A stretch of 64,000 nt of DNA, from positions 22,424 to 86,423 of the forward strand of contig NZ_CAVK010000150.1 of the NCBI RefSeq assembly GCF_000382885.1. The letters are read 5' to 3'. This document shows, in pieces, positions 63,562 to 64,000 of the stretch. Within the stretch, counting starts at the first letter, position 1, and each line of letters opens with the position of its first letter. The notes under the pieces were generated by a model, which saw nothing but the letters and a program-made list of their open reading frames with translations, searched no databases and was not told where the DNA came from. The translations under genes and the position numbers were made by a program. This DNA is from Sphingobium indicum BiD32 (GTDB lineage Bacteria; Pseudomonadota; Alphaproteobacteria; Sphingomonadales; Sphingomonadaceae).

Positions 63562-64000
63562 CTATTTCGAACGAGGGCGTCTTGGCAATGATCGATCGCC
63601 CCATGCCGCTCGTCGCCACTGAAGCGGCGTTGTGCCAACTCGCCGGACAAAGGTGTTGGTAAAATGGCTTTGATCAACAAAGCCGCATTCGAGAGCGATC
63701 TCGACCAACGGGACATGCGACTGTGCCAGAAGGTCTTTGGCGAGAATAATCCTCTGTCCGATAAACCAGCTGTACGGCGCGACACCGACCGTGTTGCTGA
63801 ATGCCCGGACGAAATAGCTCATCGACAGTCGGCACGCCCGAGCGACGTCAGAGATCGCAATGGTTTGCCCGAGATGCGTGCCCATGGTTTCCTTAGCCAG
63901 CCGCTCTTGCCACGGAGCGAGGTGAGGCCCTGCGGGCGAAAATACCGTCCGGCGCTCGCGCCTCGCCCCCTGCGTCAAGAACGACGGCGTGCGCTCGCCC
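63562..64000 (-). CDS. AraC-family transcriptional regulator (5' end outside window)
   Basis: The C-terminal DNA-binding part of an AraC/XylS regulator: first helix-turn-helix (ISDVARACRLSMSYFVRAF) and second (LVEIALECGFVDQSHFTNTF, then VGTTPLQWRRAA). The frame stays open to the window edge. A TTG at 63978 could start a 138-residue form, but family members are usually longer, so the start is probably outside. Target unknown; it may not belong to the defence genes. Confidence 0.85.
   Translation of the reverse strand, partial: GERTPSFLTQGARRERRTVFSPAGPHLAPWQERLAKETMGTHLGQTIAISDVARACRLSMSYFVRAFSNTVGVAPYSWFIGQRIILAKDLLAQSHVPLVEIALECGFVDQSHFTNTFVRRVGTTPLQWRRAAWGDRSLPRRPRSK

Larger units (their letters stand above)
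45839..64000. mobile_element. Genomic island integrated at tRNA-Asn (left part)
   Basis: Everything right of tRNA-Asn up to the window end is accessory: a serine recombinase, broken conjugation genes (relaxase, traH, traG, lytic transglycosylase), toxin-antitoxin and defence genes, unknown genes. The left edge is the tRNA. No second copy of the tRNA 3' end was noticed inside the window, so the right edge is outside. The transfer genes are incomplete, so it can probably not self-transfer. Confidence 0.8.

Noticed and set aside
1..64000. CRISPR array, rRNA genes, insertion sequences
   Set aside because: No regularly spaced repeats, no rRNA-like stretches and no transposase-like protein were seen. 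The recombinase at 45.7-47.4 kb is an integrase-type enzyme, not an IS transposase.

Overview
The window is a chromosomal segment of a high-G+C alphaproteobacterium, most likely a sphingomonad (Sphingobium/Sphingomonas type). This rests on a GcrA-type cell-cycle regulator, the protein style, frequent ATGA-coupled starts, and several families of extragenic inverted repeats of the kind common in that group. No 16S rRNA is present, so genus is an inference.

Region 1 (1-45.84 kb) is ordinary core genome. In order it carries: purC, purS and purQ of purine synthesis with a TSUP exporter and a 49-residue membrane protein between them; an exopolysaccharide set on the minus strand (wecB, wecC, a Wza-like lipoprotein and a Wzz/BY-kinase fusion); an ABC-2 permease without an ATPase; gcrA; a beta-barrel protein; parE; a class-A-beta-lactamase-like hydrolase; and a complete microaerobic respiration block. 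That block is ccoNOQP followed by ccoGHIS, including the short genes ccoQ and ccoS, with a [4Fe-4S] Fnr regulator, a FixJ/FixL pair with a haem-binding-type PAS domain, and a tandem universal stress protein. A shared upstream motif (AATGTCCCT on the plus strand) lies before ccoN, fnr and the usp-fixLJ unit. Next come a soluble chemoreceptor, a VWA/prolyl-hydroxylase/DUF817 operon, anmK, tyrS, PilZ, MscS, recG, sdhE, mfd, MAPEG, an EAL phosphodiesterase, moaA and nadK, ending in tRNA-Asn(GTT).

Region 2 (45.84 kb to the window end) is a genomic island abutting the 3' end of tRNA-Asn. A large serine recombinase points toward the tRNA, and its reading frame runs antisense through the whole tRNA. 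Beyond it are a proline-rich protein, a VirB1/TrbN-like lytic transglycosylase, a 5'-truncated MobF relaxase, a 5'-truncated traH joined head to head with the relaxase at about 48.97 kb, and an intact traG. The conjugation machinery is therefore broken: an F-type transfer region reduced by deletion or inversion.

The right part of the island is a defence/stability cargo: a DUF1778-GNAT toxin-antitoxin pair with palindromic upstream sites, a nucleotidyltransferase-HEPN fusion, and an operon of AAA+ ATPase, subtilase (ietAS type) and a CoiA-like nuclease-fold protein. A divergent PD-(D/E)xK protein, a small unknown protein and the C-terminal part of an AraC regulator follow. The most interesting candidate system is the three-gene ietA-ietS-nuclease operon with its nuclease-like neighbour. 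The ietAS pair itself is known (plasmid stability and antiphage activity); the added nuclease-fold third gene is the part that may be new. All family calls are from reading the sequence, without database searches.
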